A stretch of 64,000 nt of DNA, from contig CP179212.1 in NCBI GenBank assembly GCA_051201675.1, positions 1,364,001-1,428,000 of the forward strand, in the 5' to 3' direction. Made by a program: the position numbers and the translations under genes. The notes under the pieces are model-generated. The model ran no database searches. It was given only the letters and a program-made list of their open reading frames with translations, and was not told the DNA's origin. How positions within the stretch are numbered: position 1 is the first letter of the stretch; each line of letters opens with the position of its first letter. Below, piece by piece: positions 53,818 through 62,767 of the stretch. The stretch is from HTCC2207 sp002685195 (lineage in GTDB: Bacteria > Pseudomonadota > Gammaproteobacteria > Pseudomonadales > Porticoccaceae).

Positions 53818-54555
53818 ATGTCTAGCAAAAATTTACTTAATGCATTATTTCTAAGGCAAGATACTTGGCAGGGTCGTAACCGATCACTGCGAAAACACAC
53901 CATAAGTACTGGAGATAAAAATCTAGACAACCTACTACTGGGTGGCTGGCCGGTGTCAGCTCTTACTGAATTAGTGAGCCAACAAGATGGTATAGGTGAG
54001 CTAAGCTTACTACTGCCAACCATGAAGCATTATGCCTGTAGAGATACATTATGTGTTTGGTTAGACCCTCCTTATCAACCCTACGCGCCCAGTTTAGTGA
54101 ACGCAGAAATACCTTTGGAGCAGTTATTGGTCGTCCGTAGTAAAAATAGCAAAGAGTGGCTATGGGCAGCGGAACAGTCTATTCGTAGCAATGCCATTCT
54201 ATTTGCATGGACTAATAACTCTCGGCCACGCTATGCTGAATTGCGTAAATTACAGCTCGCTGCGGTAGAAAGCTATTCTCCTGCATTTTTATTTAGTACA
54301 GAGAACTCTCTTAAGGCGCCCTCTCCAGCAAGTTTGCGTATTGAGCTTCAGACTCATAAAGCTAACGTTCTTTCAATCACATTACACAAACTAAAAGGGA
54401 AGAATCCAGGAGCAAAAACAGAGGTCATACTTAATAACTTACAGACAGAGCGCACTCAACTAGAACAGCTGCCTGTTAATATTAGCTACCCACAGAAAGA
54501 ACCATCAACCTATCAATTGCTACAAAATGATGAATCTCAACATCTAAATGCCTAG
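53818..54555 (+). CDS. imuA: SOS mutagenesis protein ImuA (RecA-like)
   Basis: 245-residue RecA/SulA-like protein of the ImuA-ImuB-DnaE2 mutasome, which copies damaged DNA with errors. HTISTGDKNLDNLLLGGWPVSALTELVSQQDGIGELSLLLPTM has the ImuA arrangement of a degenerate Walker A region, followed by CVWLDPPYQPYAPSLVNAEI. It is preceded by a consensus LexA box and followed by imuB after 3 nt. Probably strongly induced by DNA damage. Confidence 0.9.
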   Translation: MSSKNLLNALFLRQDTWQGRNRSLRKHTISTGDKNLDNLLLGGWPVSALTELVSQQDGIGELSLLLPTMKHYACRDTLCVWLDPPYQPYAPSLVNAEIPLEQLLVVRSKNSKEWLWAAEQSIRSNAILFAWTNNSRPRYAELRKLQLAAVESYSPAFLFSTENSLKAPSPASLRIELQTHKANVLSITLHKLKGKNPGAKTEVILNNLQTERTQLEQLPVNISYPQKEPSTYQLLQNDESQHLNA

Positions 54556-54558
54556 GCT

Positions 54559-56055
54559 GTGAAAAAACAAAGTAAAAAGCATCAGCGTTGCTCTAAGCCA
54601 GATATGCAAAACATTTGGCTATATGTGCATTTTCCTGAACTAGCAATTGAGGCTGTACTCTTAGACATGGATAAACTGCCTATAGACAAGCCCATAGCTA
54701 TATCAAGCCCGCAAAAAAATGCACAACGCATCGTCTGCTGCAACCAACTTGCTAAAACTTGGGGTATTGAGCCTTCTCTCTCCCTTTCAACTGCCTTAGC
54801 TATATGCCCTCAACTAATGGTAGTAGCAAAAAACACACGACAAGAAGAGCGATTACTTCAGCGGTTAGCCCTGATTAGCTACAGCTTCAGTCCCGAAGTT
54901 ATAGTAGATACTGATGGATTATGGCTGAACCTATCAGGTTGCGAGCAGCTCTTCCAAAGCTATCAAGAATGGTTAAAAAGACTCCAAGCGAAACTATTAA
55001 TGCAAGTAGCCTTTATAGTTACTGGGGTTGGAGAGAGCCCATTGGCAGCAAAATTACTTTGTGGCAGTCAATTTCACAAGCATTTGCCTAATAGCCATGA
55101 AATACAGTGCGCTTTGGTCGCTACAAGGATAGATAAGCTACCAAGCACACTAAAACAACAACTGAGTTTTAAGCAATTGGGCCTTAAAACCATAGGAGAT
55201 CTTCTCAAGTTTCCACGTTCAGCTTTAAGTCAGCGCTTTAGTGGCGAGTTAATGACTACCCTCCAATTACTACAGGGGCAAAAACCTTGCACTTCAACTC
55301 GCTTTAAACCCTCTACCGAATTTTATGATGAAATCCAGAACCCTCAAGGCCTATACAGTAAAGAAAGCCTTTTATTTCCAATGAAGACGTTATTACAACG
55401 CTTTTCTCAGTATCTAATAGCAAGACAGTGTCACTGCACTCAGTTAAGTTGGCGTTTTGAACCCCTACTGGGTGATCACCAAACTATGGCTCTAAACTTG
55501 TCTAGCAGTAAGAATAATTGGTCTAGTCTACTTACTTTAAGTCGCCTACAGCTAGAGTCTTTAGAACTACCTCAAAGTATTGAGCGAGTATCACTGTCTT
55601 GTAATCAGTTCGTAGATGTAACTGAATCTAACTTTGATCTATTTGGCAATCAGGTTTTATTGGACAATCAAGCTTCTGAGTTAATCGATAAACTATATGC
55701 AAGACTAGGTGTCGATGCGCTATCACAGCTTGTTACAAGCGAAGAATATTTGCCAGAACTAGCCGGCAATACTCAGCCTCCTAGCAAGAACACTAAAACC
55801 AACTATGTAGCATCGAAAGCCCCTCAACCATTATGGTTATTAAACGAACCAACACCCATACAAGAGCGCAACCAAAAACTCTACTGGAGACGACCACTAA
55901 CGATTATTAGCGGCCCAGAGCGTCTTTGCGGTAACTGGTGGCAGTCCGAGCAACAGCGCGATTACTATCTTGCTTGTGATAGTAAAGGCGCTCGCTACTG
56001 GATATTTAGGGAGACCACAAACAAACGCTGGTTTGTCCATGGTCTATTTTCTTAA
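54559..56055 (+). CDS. imuB: Y-family polymerase-like protein ImuB
   Basis: 498-residue Y-family homologue, GTG start. IWLYVHFPELAIEAVLL begins the polymerase-like palm, but the catalytic acids of Y-family polymerases are not in place (the usual DxDxFF start is replaced by WLYVHFPEL), as in other ImuB. It is an adaptor linking the beta clamp, ImuA and DnaE2. VDTDGLWLNLSGCEQLF is an ImuB landmark. Its TAA stop overlaps that of the convergent acyl-CoA ligase in the palindrome TTAA. Confidence 0.9.
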   Translation: MKKQSKKHQRCSKPDMQNIWLYVHFPELAIEAVLLDMDKLPIDKPIAISSPQKNAQRIVCCNQLAKTWGIEPSLSLSTALAICPQLMVVAKNTRQEERLLQRLALISYSFSPEVIVDTDGLWLNLSGCEQLFQSYQEWLKRLQAKLLMQVAFIVTGVGESPLAAKLLCGSQFHKHLPNSHEIQCALVATRIDKLPSTLKQQLSFKQLGLKTIGDLLKFPRSALSQRFSGELMTTLQLLQGQKPCTSTRFKPSTEFYDEIQNPQGLYSKESLLFPMKTLLQRFSQYLIARQCHCTQLSWRFEPLLGDHQTMALNLSSSKNNWSSLLTLSRLQLESLELPQSIERVSLSCNQFVDVTESNFDLFGNQVLLDNQASELIDKLYARLGVDALSQLVTSEEYLPELAGNTQPPSKNTKTNYVASKAPQPLWLLNEPTPIQERNQKLYWRRPLTIISGPERLCGNWWQSEQQRDYYLACDSKGARYWIFRETTNKRWFVHGLFS

Positions 56056-57584
56056 ACGTCAAATTGCTCTTTTAACTTAAACTTCTGAACCTTGCCCGCG
56101 GGGTTGCGAGGCAGCATGTCAATAATACGCAGTTCGCTGGGCAGCTTATAGCGAGCGAGAGACTCCCCCGCAAAAGCTCGTAACCCTTCAAGATCAAGCG
56201 TTGCACCATCCTCAAGAACAGCGACAGCCGTTACCGCCTCTCCCCACTTCTCATCGGGTAAACCGATAACCGCTACCTCGAGAACCGCAGGATGGCCATA
56301 TAAGATGCTCTCTATCTCAGCTGGGTATACATTTTCACCACCAGTAATCACCATATCTTTCACTCGATCACACAGATACAGGAAATCCTCGTCATCTAAA
56401 TAGCCAATATCTCCACTATGGAACCAACCAAGTTCATCGATCGCCTCCGCTGTTGCCTCTGGACGATTCCAATAGCCTTTCATCACATTGGGCCCTTTGA
56501 TACAAACCTCCCCATGGACGCCGGCAGCTACTGAATTATTATTTTCATCCACAATTCGAACCTCAGTAAACATCGGGGCCTTACCCGCCGAACCTACTTT
56601 AACCATAGCCAAGTCACTACTAAGCAAACTGGCAAAAGGTGCAGTTTCTGTTAGGCCATAGCCTTGGCAAAAACTGACATCTCTTTTTCCGTAAGTTTCA
56701 ATCAATGGCACCGGAACTGGCGCACCACCACAAATCAACGTGCTAATAGTCGAAAGATCAGTTTTCTCAAAATTTTCATGCTGAGCCATCATTAAAAACA
56801 TAGTAGGCGCACCAAACATACTGCCAACTTTATGCTCCTCGATTAACCTCAACACTTCTCCTGGCTCAAAACTCCGCAATAGCACGACTTCTACACCTTT
56901 TGCTAGGGAAAGTAGCGTCGTGACGTTTAGACCACCGATATGGAATAGTGGCGCACAGGTTAGAGTGGTGGTGGTCATGGTGTCTTCACCAAAGCAAACG
57001 TTAATGCTGTTCCAAAAAATATTGCCATGGGTCAGCATCGCTCCCTTCGGGAGCCCAGTAGTACCTGAGGTATACATGATAAAAGCAACTTCATCAGCAT
57101 CCACATGCTCACTCTCTGCGAGCGCTGACGCACTCTCCATTAAGGGCGCTAATGGCTCCCAACCCTCTGCATCTGATTCAATAGTCAGGTAGCGAGAACA
57201 GTTAAGGTTTGATTTTTCACTCTCGATCAGTGGCCGCAACATGTCATCAGCAAACATGACAGTAATATCTGAATCATTGCCGATAAACCGCACCTCAGGT
57301 CCAGTTAATCGGAAATTTAATGGTACAAAGACCGCACCAACACAACCACAGGCATATAACAACTCCAAAAAGGCAGGGTGATTAAGCCCTATATAACCAA
57401 TTCGATCTCCGCGAGACACTCCCCCATCGAGCAATATCGTTGCCAACCGACGAACTCTGTCGCCCAACTCGGCACAGGTCCAAGTTTGTCCCTCAAAAGT
57501 GAGAGCTCTTGCGTTAGGAGTAAGTGAGGCTCTACGAAGAATAGTGTGACCTAAACCAATTTCTGCTGATTGTGACGATGACAT
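56052..57584 (-). CDS. Acyl-CoA synthetase (AMP-forming, AtuH-like candidate)
   Basis: 510 residues from the ATG at 57584 (MSSSQSAEIGLGHTILRRASLTP) with AAGGG upstream; the frame extends 11 codons further. ANL superfamily motifs: FIMYTSGTTGLPKGAMLTHGN (A3), YGLTETAPF, GWFHSGDIGYLDDEDFLYLCDRVKDMVITGGENVYPAEIE (A7-A8) and the lysine in NPAGKVQKFKL. It activates a carboxylic acid to its CoA thioester. The 67-bp promoter repeat shared with the isovaleryl-type dehydrogenase is 61 bp upstream, suggesting it feeds the terpene pathway (role of AtuH). It interrupts the imuAB-dnaE2 cassette. Confidence 0.9.
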   Translation of the reverse strand: MSSSQSAEIGLGHTILRRASLTPNARALTFEGQTWTCAELGDRVRRLATILLDGGVSRGDRIGYIGLNHPAFLELLYACGCVGAVFVPLNFRLTGPEVRFIGNDSDITVMFADDMLRPLIESEKSNLNCSRYLTIESDAEGWEPLAPLMESASALAESEHVDADEVAFIMYTSGTTGLPKGAMLTHGNIFWNSINVCFGEDTMTTTTLTCAPLFHIGGLNVTTLLSLAKGVEVVLLRSFEPGEVLRLIEEHKVGSMFGAPTMFLMMAQHENFEKTDLSTISTLICGGAPVPVPLIETYGKRDVSFCQGYGLTETAPFASLLSSDLAMVKVGSAGKAPMFTEVRIVDENNNSVAAGVHGEVCIKGPNVMKGYWNRPEATAEAIDELGWFHSGDIGYLDDEDFLYLCDRVKDMVITGGENVYPAEIESILYGHPAVLEVAVIGLPDEKWGEAVTAVAVLEDGATLDLEGLRAFAGESLARYKLPSELRIIDMLPRNPAGKVQKFKLKEQFDV

Positions 57585-57644
57585 AAATGTGCCCTTAATA
57601 TTTTTTAATGAATACAACCTTCCGCTGCACCCCAGTCCTGCCCA

Positions 57645-57711
57645 ATAATGCTAGACAAAGCTGAGAAAACGAACAAGGCGAATGGTGCCATTTTATTCGG
57701 AATAAATGCCA
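57645..57711 (-). promoter_or_regulatory. 67-bp promoter repeat, copy 2, with operator site S2
   Basis: Gap-free 57/67 match to 52461-52527. On the minus strand: operator (57684-57711; TGGCA half-sites 21 bp apart), TTGTTC (57671-57676), 17-bp spacer and TAGCAT (57648-57653). It drives the acyl-CoA ligase 61 bp downstream. Confidence 0.75.
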
Positions 57712-57757
57712 GAAAATCATATTCGCCTATCAATGTCTAGTCGAGAGAATAGTAGGT

Positions 57758-57786
57758 TTGACAATTATACTTAACGTTATAATAAA
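57758..57786 (+). promoter_or_regulatory. Candidate promoter of the sulfhydrylase gene
   Basis: Consensus -35 TTGACA (57758-57763), 17-bp spacer and AATAAA (57781-57786); a better TATAAT at 57778-57783 would leave only 14 bp. About 80 bp upstream of the start. Confidence 0.5.
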
Positions 57787-57866
57787 TAATTCTAAGTTGA
57801 CTCTCCACCAGTTCCTATCAGTAATCTATAATTACCAGTTAAATACGAAAATATGGAAATCAATTT

Positions 57867-59138
57867 ATGAAATTCGAAACTCAAGCAATTCATGCTGGAT
57901 TTAATGATGATCCTGCAACCAACGCAGTTGCAGTACCTATTTATCAGACGACCTCATACAGCTTTCGCGACACACAGCATGGCGCGGATCTATTTAATTT
58001 AGCGGAGCCTGGTAATATTTACACGCGCATCATGAATCCTACCAACGATGTACTGGAACAGCGTATCGCTCAACTCGAAGGCGGCATTGGCGCTTTGGCG
58101 ATGGCATCAGGCATGGCGGCGATCACCGCTGCAATTCAGACAGTTGCCCGTGCTGGAGACAATATTGTCAGTGTTAGCCAGCTTTACGGCGGTACCTACA
58201 ACTTCTTTGCTCACTCTCTGCCAAATCAAGGTATTGAAGTACGCATGGCCTCTGGCGATGATATCGACGCATTAGAAGCATTGATTGATGACAACACAAA
58301 AGCTCTATTCTGTGAGTCGATTGGTAATCCAGCAGGTAACATTGTTGATATTCAAGCACTTTCAGATATGGCTCATAAACATGGCGTTCCAGTAATTGTC
58401 GATAACACCGTAGCTACCCCGATTCTTTGCCGACCTTTTGAGCAAGGCGCAGATATTGTTGTTCACTCGCTGACTAAATATATTGGTGGTCATGGTACCT
58501 CTGTTGGTGGAATTATCGTTGATTCAGGTAAATTCCCGTGGAAAGATAATCCTCGCTTTGCTGCCTTCAATGAGCCAGATCCTTCCTATCATGGTGTTGT
58601 GTATGCTGAGGCTTTAGGAGAAGCTGCCTTTATTGGTCGTGCTCGCGTAGTTCCTTTACGCAATATGGGTGCAGCTATTTCACCCTTTAACTCATTCTTA
58701 ATTCTGCAGGGCTTAGAAACATTAGCACTGCGTATGGAGCGACATACTGAAAATGCTCTAGCTGTTGCTCAATACCTATCATCACACGATGCTGTCGAAT
58801 GGGTTAACTACGCTGGCCTTGAGAATGATAAGTACCATGAATTGGCCAAGAAAGTAGTGAGTGGCAAGCCATCAGGAATCTTAAGCTTTGGTATTAAAGG
58901 CGGAGAAGCTAACGGAGCTAAGTTTATCGACGCACTCCAGCTCATTAAACGTCTAGTTAATATTGGCGATGCCAAATCTCTAGCATGCCACCCTGCTAGT
59001 ACCACACATCGACAGTTAAATGACGAAGAACTTATAGCTGCCGGCACCAGCCGAGAAATGGTTCGTATCTCTGTTGGCATCGAGCACATCGATGACATTA
59101 TTGCAGACATTGAGCAGGCACTAGCTGCAGCAGGTTAA
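57867..59138 (+). CDS. metY: O-acetylhomoserine aminocarboxypropyltransferase (sulfhydrylase)
   Basis: 423-residue Cys/Met metabolism PLP enzyme. MKFETQAIHAGFNDDPATNAVAVPIYQTTSYSF opens it, SGMAAITAAI and the PLP lysine in VVHSLTKYIGGHGTS follow, and the length matches MetY rather than the shorter MetB/MetC. It makes homocysteine from O-acetylhomoserine and sulfide. The gene has its own promoter candidate and ends in a strong terminator, so it is monocistronic and unrelated to its SOS and catabolic neighbours. Confidence 0.93.
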   Translation: MKFETQAIHAGFNDDPATNAVAVPIYQTTSYSFRDTQHGADLFNLAEPGNIYTRIMNPTNDVLEQRIAQLEGGIGALAMASGMAAITAAIQTVARAGDNIVSVSQLYGGTYNFFAHSLPNQGIEVRMASGDDIDALEALIDDNTKALFCESIGNPAGNIVDIQALSDMAHKHGVPVIVDNTVATPILCRPFEQGADIVVHSLTKYIGGHGTSVGGIIVDSGKFPWKDNPRFAAFNEPDPSYHGVVYAEALGEAAFIGRARVVPLRNMGAAISPFNSFLILQGLETLALRMERHTENALAVAQYLSSHDAVEWVNYAGLENDKYHELAKKVVSGKPSGILSFGIKGGEANGAKFIDALQLIKRLVNIGDAKSLACHPASTTHRQLNDEELIAAGTSREMVRISVGIEHIDDIIADIEQALAAAG

Positions 59139-59160
59139 TAAAAGCAGGTAATATAAAACA

Positions 59161-59187
59161 AAAATGGCACCTCAGGGTGCCATTTTT
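59161..59187 (+). terminator. Rho-independent terminator after metY
   Basis: AAAATGGCACC-TCAG-GGTGCCATTTTTT: 11-bp stem, 4-nt loop and a T-run. The mirrored A-run also lets it serve the convergent lipoprotein gene. Confidence 0.92.
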
Positions 59188-59215
59188 TATGTGCGAGCTT
59201 TAAACAATAATTTTG

Positions 59216-59398
59216 CTATTCAAGATCTCCAGAATCCTCGTCATCCTCTCCGCTCACTGCATCAATAACTGCTGTACCCACCTTGATAGGTGCCGTAACA
59301 ACCGCTATAGCCACATCAGTAACACCTTCAACAACTGCCACAGCTAAGCAACCTGATTGAGATAAACATAGCATTAAAATAACAAATAATTTTTTCAT
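59216..59398 (-). CDS. Small lipoprotein (NF038104-like)
   Basis: 60 residues: KK-start signal peptide MKKLFVILMLCLSQSGC with the lipidated cysteine at 17 (lipobox weak at -3). The mature 44 residues are VAVVEGVTDVAIAVVTAPIKVGTAVIDAVSG and an acidic DDEDSGDLE tail. This matches my memory of a small conserved family of gammaproteobacterial lipoproteins with hydrophobic repeats and acidic ends; function unknown. It stands alone between metY and dnaE2. Confidence 0.75.
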   Translation of the reverse strand: MKKLFVILMLCLSQSGCLAVAVVEGVTDVAIAVVTAPIKVGTAVIDAVSGEDDEDSGDLE

Positions 59399-59539
59399 TT
59401 AATATTCCTTTAACGTCTTCTCCAATTATCCCTTTTTAAAAGTTTATTTAATAGCCCAAATCAAAATATATCTTCGGTATTAGTGCATTTTAAAAGCTTT
59501 AATTTTAGCTTTACTGTTAAATCAAATTACTCTTTAATA

Positions 59540-59555
59540 CTGTATATATATACAG
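59540..59555. promoter_or_regulatory. LexA operator (SOS box) of dnaE2
   Basis: CTGTATATATATACAG, identical to the box before imuA, 19 bp upstream of the dnaE2 ATG. Confidence 0.93.
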
Positions 59556-59574
59556 TTATTGAGTTATAGCGATT

Positions 59575-62500
59575 ATGCAATATGCAGAACTTCATTGCGT
59601 GAGTAACTTTACCTTTTTACGCGGGGCATCTCACCCGCAAGAATTGGTTAATACGGCGTCATCACTAGATTATCAAGCACTTGCGATTACCGACGAGTGC
59701 TCTTTAGCAGGTGTAGTTAAAGCCCATGTAGCTGCACTAGATTGCGGGCTACCATTGATTATTGGTAGTGAGTTTCAAATTGATGGCCATAAAATCATAG
59801 CCTTAGTAACAAACCGTCAATCTTACTCTGAATTATCAGGATTAATTACACTGGCTAGAAGACGCAGTAAAAAAGGTGAATACCGCCTAGAGTGGCAAGA
59901 CCTAGAGTGTAATTTGAACAATGCTCTAGTCATTTGGATACCCTGTGGTAACTCTGAAACTGACAATGCTATTGGGCAACAACTCAGCACTTGGTTTAGT
60001 GGTCGACTATGGCTAGGTATTGAACACTTACTCGATGGTAATGAATCTACTCAGTATTACTATTTTCGTAACCTAGCGGCTATGTGGGAGATACCAATGG
60101 TTGCCTGTGGTGATGTTCATATGCATGTTAAGGAACGTCAAAATCTTCAGGATACTCTCACTGCCATACACCACAATTGCTCTGTTATGGAGTTAGGTAA
60201 AAGGCGCTTTGCCAATGCTGAACGGCGTCTACGCAGTCTTTCTTACCTTGAAAAACTTTATCCGCCTGCATTACTAGCCGAAACCATTGTCATTGCTAAG
60301 CGCTGTCAATTTTCACTTGAAGAGTTGCGCTATGAATACCCCTCTGAGGTTGTGCCTGACCACTTAACCCCTGCTGAACAATTGCGATACCTTGTTGATG
60401 AAGGTGTTAAGCTGCGCTGGCCTGATCAGCCATCAGCAGTCGTTATTGCTCAAATTAACTATGAGTTAAAAGTGATAGCTGAGCTTGGTTATGAAAGCTA
60501 TTTTTTAACTGTGCATGACATTGTCGCTTTTGCTCGCAGTCGTAATATTCTTTGCCAAGGGCGCGGTTCAGCGGCCAACTCCGTGGTTTGCTACTGTTTA
60601 TTCATCACCGAGGTATCTCCTGATCAAATTTCACTGTTGTTCGAGCGTTTTATTTCAAAAGAGCGCAACGAGCCTCCCGATATTGATGTCGACTTTGAAC
60701 ACGAGCGACGTGAAGAGGTTATTCAATATATCTACAAGCGCTATAGCCGTGAACGTGCCGCTATAGCTGCCACTGTCATCACCTACAAACCAAGGAGTGC
60801 AGTACGTGATGTGGGAAAAGCTCTCGGCTTAGACCCTTTGTTTATAGAGCAGCTGAGTCAGTCTCTATCTTGGTGGGATCGCCGCGCTGATTTAGAGAAA
60901 CAGTTTAATGAGCAAAATAGTGAATCTGGGAGCAGTAGCACAGACAAACGTCTTGTTGACCATTTTTATCAACTCCTTCAAGAAATCATGGGCTTCCCCC
61001 GCCACCTCTCTCAGCATGTAGGGGGATTTATCATCACTCGCAGTCCTACCAGCACACTAGTACCTATCGAAAATGCCAGCATGCCTGAGCGAACCGTTAT
61101 TCAATGGGATAAGACCGACATAGAGGCACTGGGTTTATTAAAAATAGATATTCTTGCATTGGGTATGCTCACCGCTATTCACCGTTGCTTTGATCTAATT
61201 CAAAACCAACAGGGTGTTCAACTGAGTATGCAAAGCATCCCTAAGGATGATACCGCCACCTACGACATGCTCTGCAAGGCTGACAGTGTTGGCGTATTTC
61301 AAATAGAGTCTCGTGCTCAAATGGCCATGCTACCGCGCCTTAAGCCTCGCTGTTTTTACGATCTAGTCATCGAAATTGCCATTGTTAGGCCTGGTCCTAT
61401 TCAAGGTGGCATGGTTCATCCCTATCTAAAACGCCGGCAGGGACTTGAAGTAGCCAACTATCCTAGTCCTGAGATTAAAGCTGTATTAGAGCGGACCCTG
61501 GGTATTCCAGTGTTCCAAGAGCAGGTTATTCGCCTCGCGATGGTTGCCGCTGGCTTTTCTGGCGGAGAAGCAGATCAATTACGTCGAGCCATGGCAAGCT
61601 GGAGTAGCAAGGGTGGCGGCAACAATCAGCTGTCCAAATTTGAGCAAAAGCTCACCGACGGTATGTTAAAACAAGGTTATAGCCTAGATTTTGCCCAGCG
61701 TCTCTTTCGTCAAATTCAAGGTTTTGGTGTCTATGGTTTCCCCGAGTCACATTCTGCTAGCTTTGCCCTGCTTGCCTATGTGTCTGCTTGGTTAAAGTGT
61801 CACTACCCAGCTGCTTTTTGCTGTGCAATCATGAATAGTCAACCCATGGGCTTTTACTCACCATCTCAGCTAATACAAGATGCTCAGCGTCATAATATAA
61901 AAACTAGGCCTATCGACGTTAATCATAGTTTTTGGGATCATAGTCTTGAGAGTGACGATGAGATTAGAAACAGTGATAAACCAATGATTAGATTAGGGTT
62001 TAGAATCATAAAAGGTTTCTCCAAAAGGTCAGCTCTGCGTATTATCAAAACCAAAAAGCCTTTCACAGCACTCAATGATTTGGCTATTCGCACAGGGCTG
62101 TCTAAAGCTGATTTAAGCCTGCTAAGTCGTGCAGGCGCACTGCAATCGATAACTGATCACCGCCGGCAAGCGCATTGGCAAACATTGGCTTTTAATAACG
62201 AAACGCCTCTTCTAAACAACATAGGCACTGAATCAAATATAACACTTGAAGCACCCACTGAAAGTGACGATGTCTATGCCGATTACAATAATAATGGCCT
62301 AAGTCTAGGCCGTCACCCTATGAGTATTTTGCGAGAGCAGTTTCCTTTTTTTCAGCGATGTAAGCGCCACCGAGACTTGGCTGAAATGGGGCATCAAAGA
62401 TTTGTTCGTATGGCCGGCATAGTCACTGGCAAACAACGCCCTGGAACCGCATCAGGGGTGGTTTTTCTAACCTTAGAAGACGAAACAGGTAACAGCAATA

Positions 62501-62679
62501 TCGTTATCTGGAAAAGCGTTCAAGAACGTTGCCGTCAAGCTCTTCTTAAAGCTCAACTATTAATGGTTAAAGGAGTCATTGAAACAGATGGTGCAGTGGT
62601 GCATGTAATAGCACAGGAACTCACCGACTGTAGCGAGTTGCTTTATCAAACCAACATCAGATCACGCAATTTCAGATGA
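59575..62679 (+). CDS. dnaE2: Error-prone DNA polymerase DnaE2
   Basis: 1,034-residue C-family polymerase (ImuC) that does the synthesis in the SOS mutasome. PHP domain at the start (HCVSNFTFLRGASHPQELV), palm with GRGSAANSVVCYCL and the catalytic acids in PPDIDVDFEHERREEV, then VGGFIITRSP, IVRPGPIQGGMVHPYL and FPESHSASFALLAY. The C-terminal OB region ends near VTGKQRPGTASGVVFLTLEDETG. It lacks the clamp-proximal tail of replicative DnaE. Usually co-operonic with imuAB; here it has a separate LexA-controlled promoter. Confidence 0.94.
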   Translation: MQYAELHCVSNFTFLRGASHPQELVNTASSLDYQALAITDECSLAGVVKAHVAALDCGLPLIIGSEFQIDGHKIIALVTNRQSYSELSGLITLARRRSKKGEYRLEWQDLECNLNNALVIWIPCGNSETDNAIGQQLSTWFSGRLWLGIEHLLDGNESTQYYYFRNLAAMWEIPMVACGDVHMHVKERQNLQDTLTAIHHNCSVMELGKRRFANAERRLRSLSYLEKLYPPALLAETIVIAKRCQFSLEELRYEYPSEVVPDHLTPAEQLRYLVDEGVKLRWPDQPSAVVIAQINYELKVIAELGYESYFLTVHDIVAFARSRNILCQGRGSAANSVVCYCLFITEVSPDQISLLFERFISKERNEPPDIDVDFEHERREEVIQYIYKRYSRERAAIAATVITYKPRSAVRDVGKALGLDPLFIEQLSQSLSWWDRRADLEKQFNEQNSESGSSSTDKRLVDHFYQLLQEIMGFPRHLSQHVGGFIITRSPTSTLVPIENASMPERTVIQWDKTDIEALGLLKIDILALGMLTAIHRCFDLIQNQQGVQLSMQSIPKDDTATYDMLCKADSVGVFQIESRAQMAMLPRLKPRCFYDLVIEIAIVRPGPIQGGMVHPYLKRRQGLEVANYPSPEIKAVLERTLGIPVFQEQVIRLAMVAAGFSGGEADQLRRAMASWSSKGGGNNQLSKFEQKLTDGMLKQGYSLDFAQRLFRQIQGFGVYGFPESHSASFALLAYVSAWLKCHYPAAFCCAIMNSQPMGFYSPSQLIQDAQRHNIKTRPIDVNHSFWDHSLESDDEIRNSDKPMIRLGFRIIKGFSKRSALRIIKTKKPFTALNDLAIRTGLSKADLSLLSRAGALQSITDHRRQAHWQTLAFNNETPLLNNIGTESNITLEAPTESDDVYADYNNNGLSLGRHPMSILREQFPFFQRCKRHRDLAEMGHQRFVRMAGIVTGKQRPGTASGVVFLTLEDETGNSNIVIWKSVQERCRQALLKAQLLMVKGVIETDGAVVHVIAQELTDCSELLYQTNIRSRNFR

Positions 62680-62767
62680 ACAAGAACATATATTGACACC
62701 ATAAGTGCCATCTCATAAAGTAGAAATTGTCAAAATCAACTACAAGCCTCTATTAGGGTCAACACTT

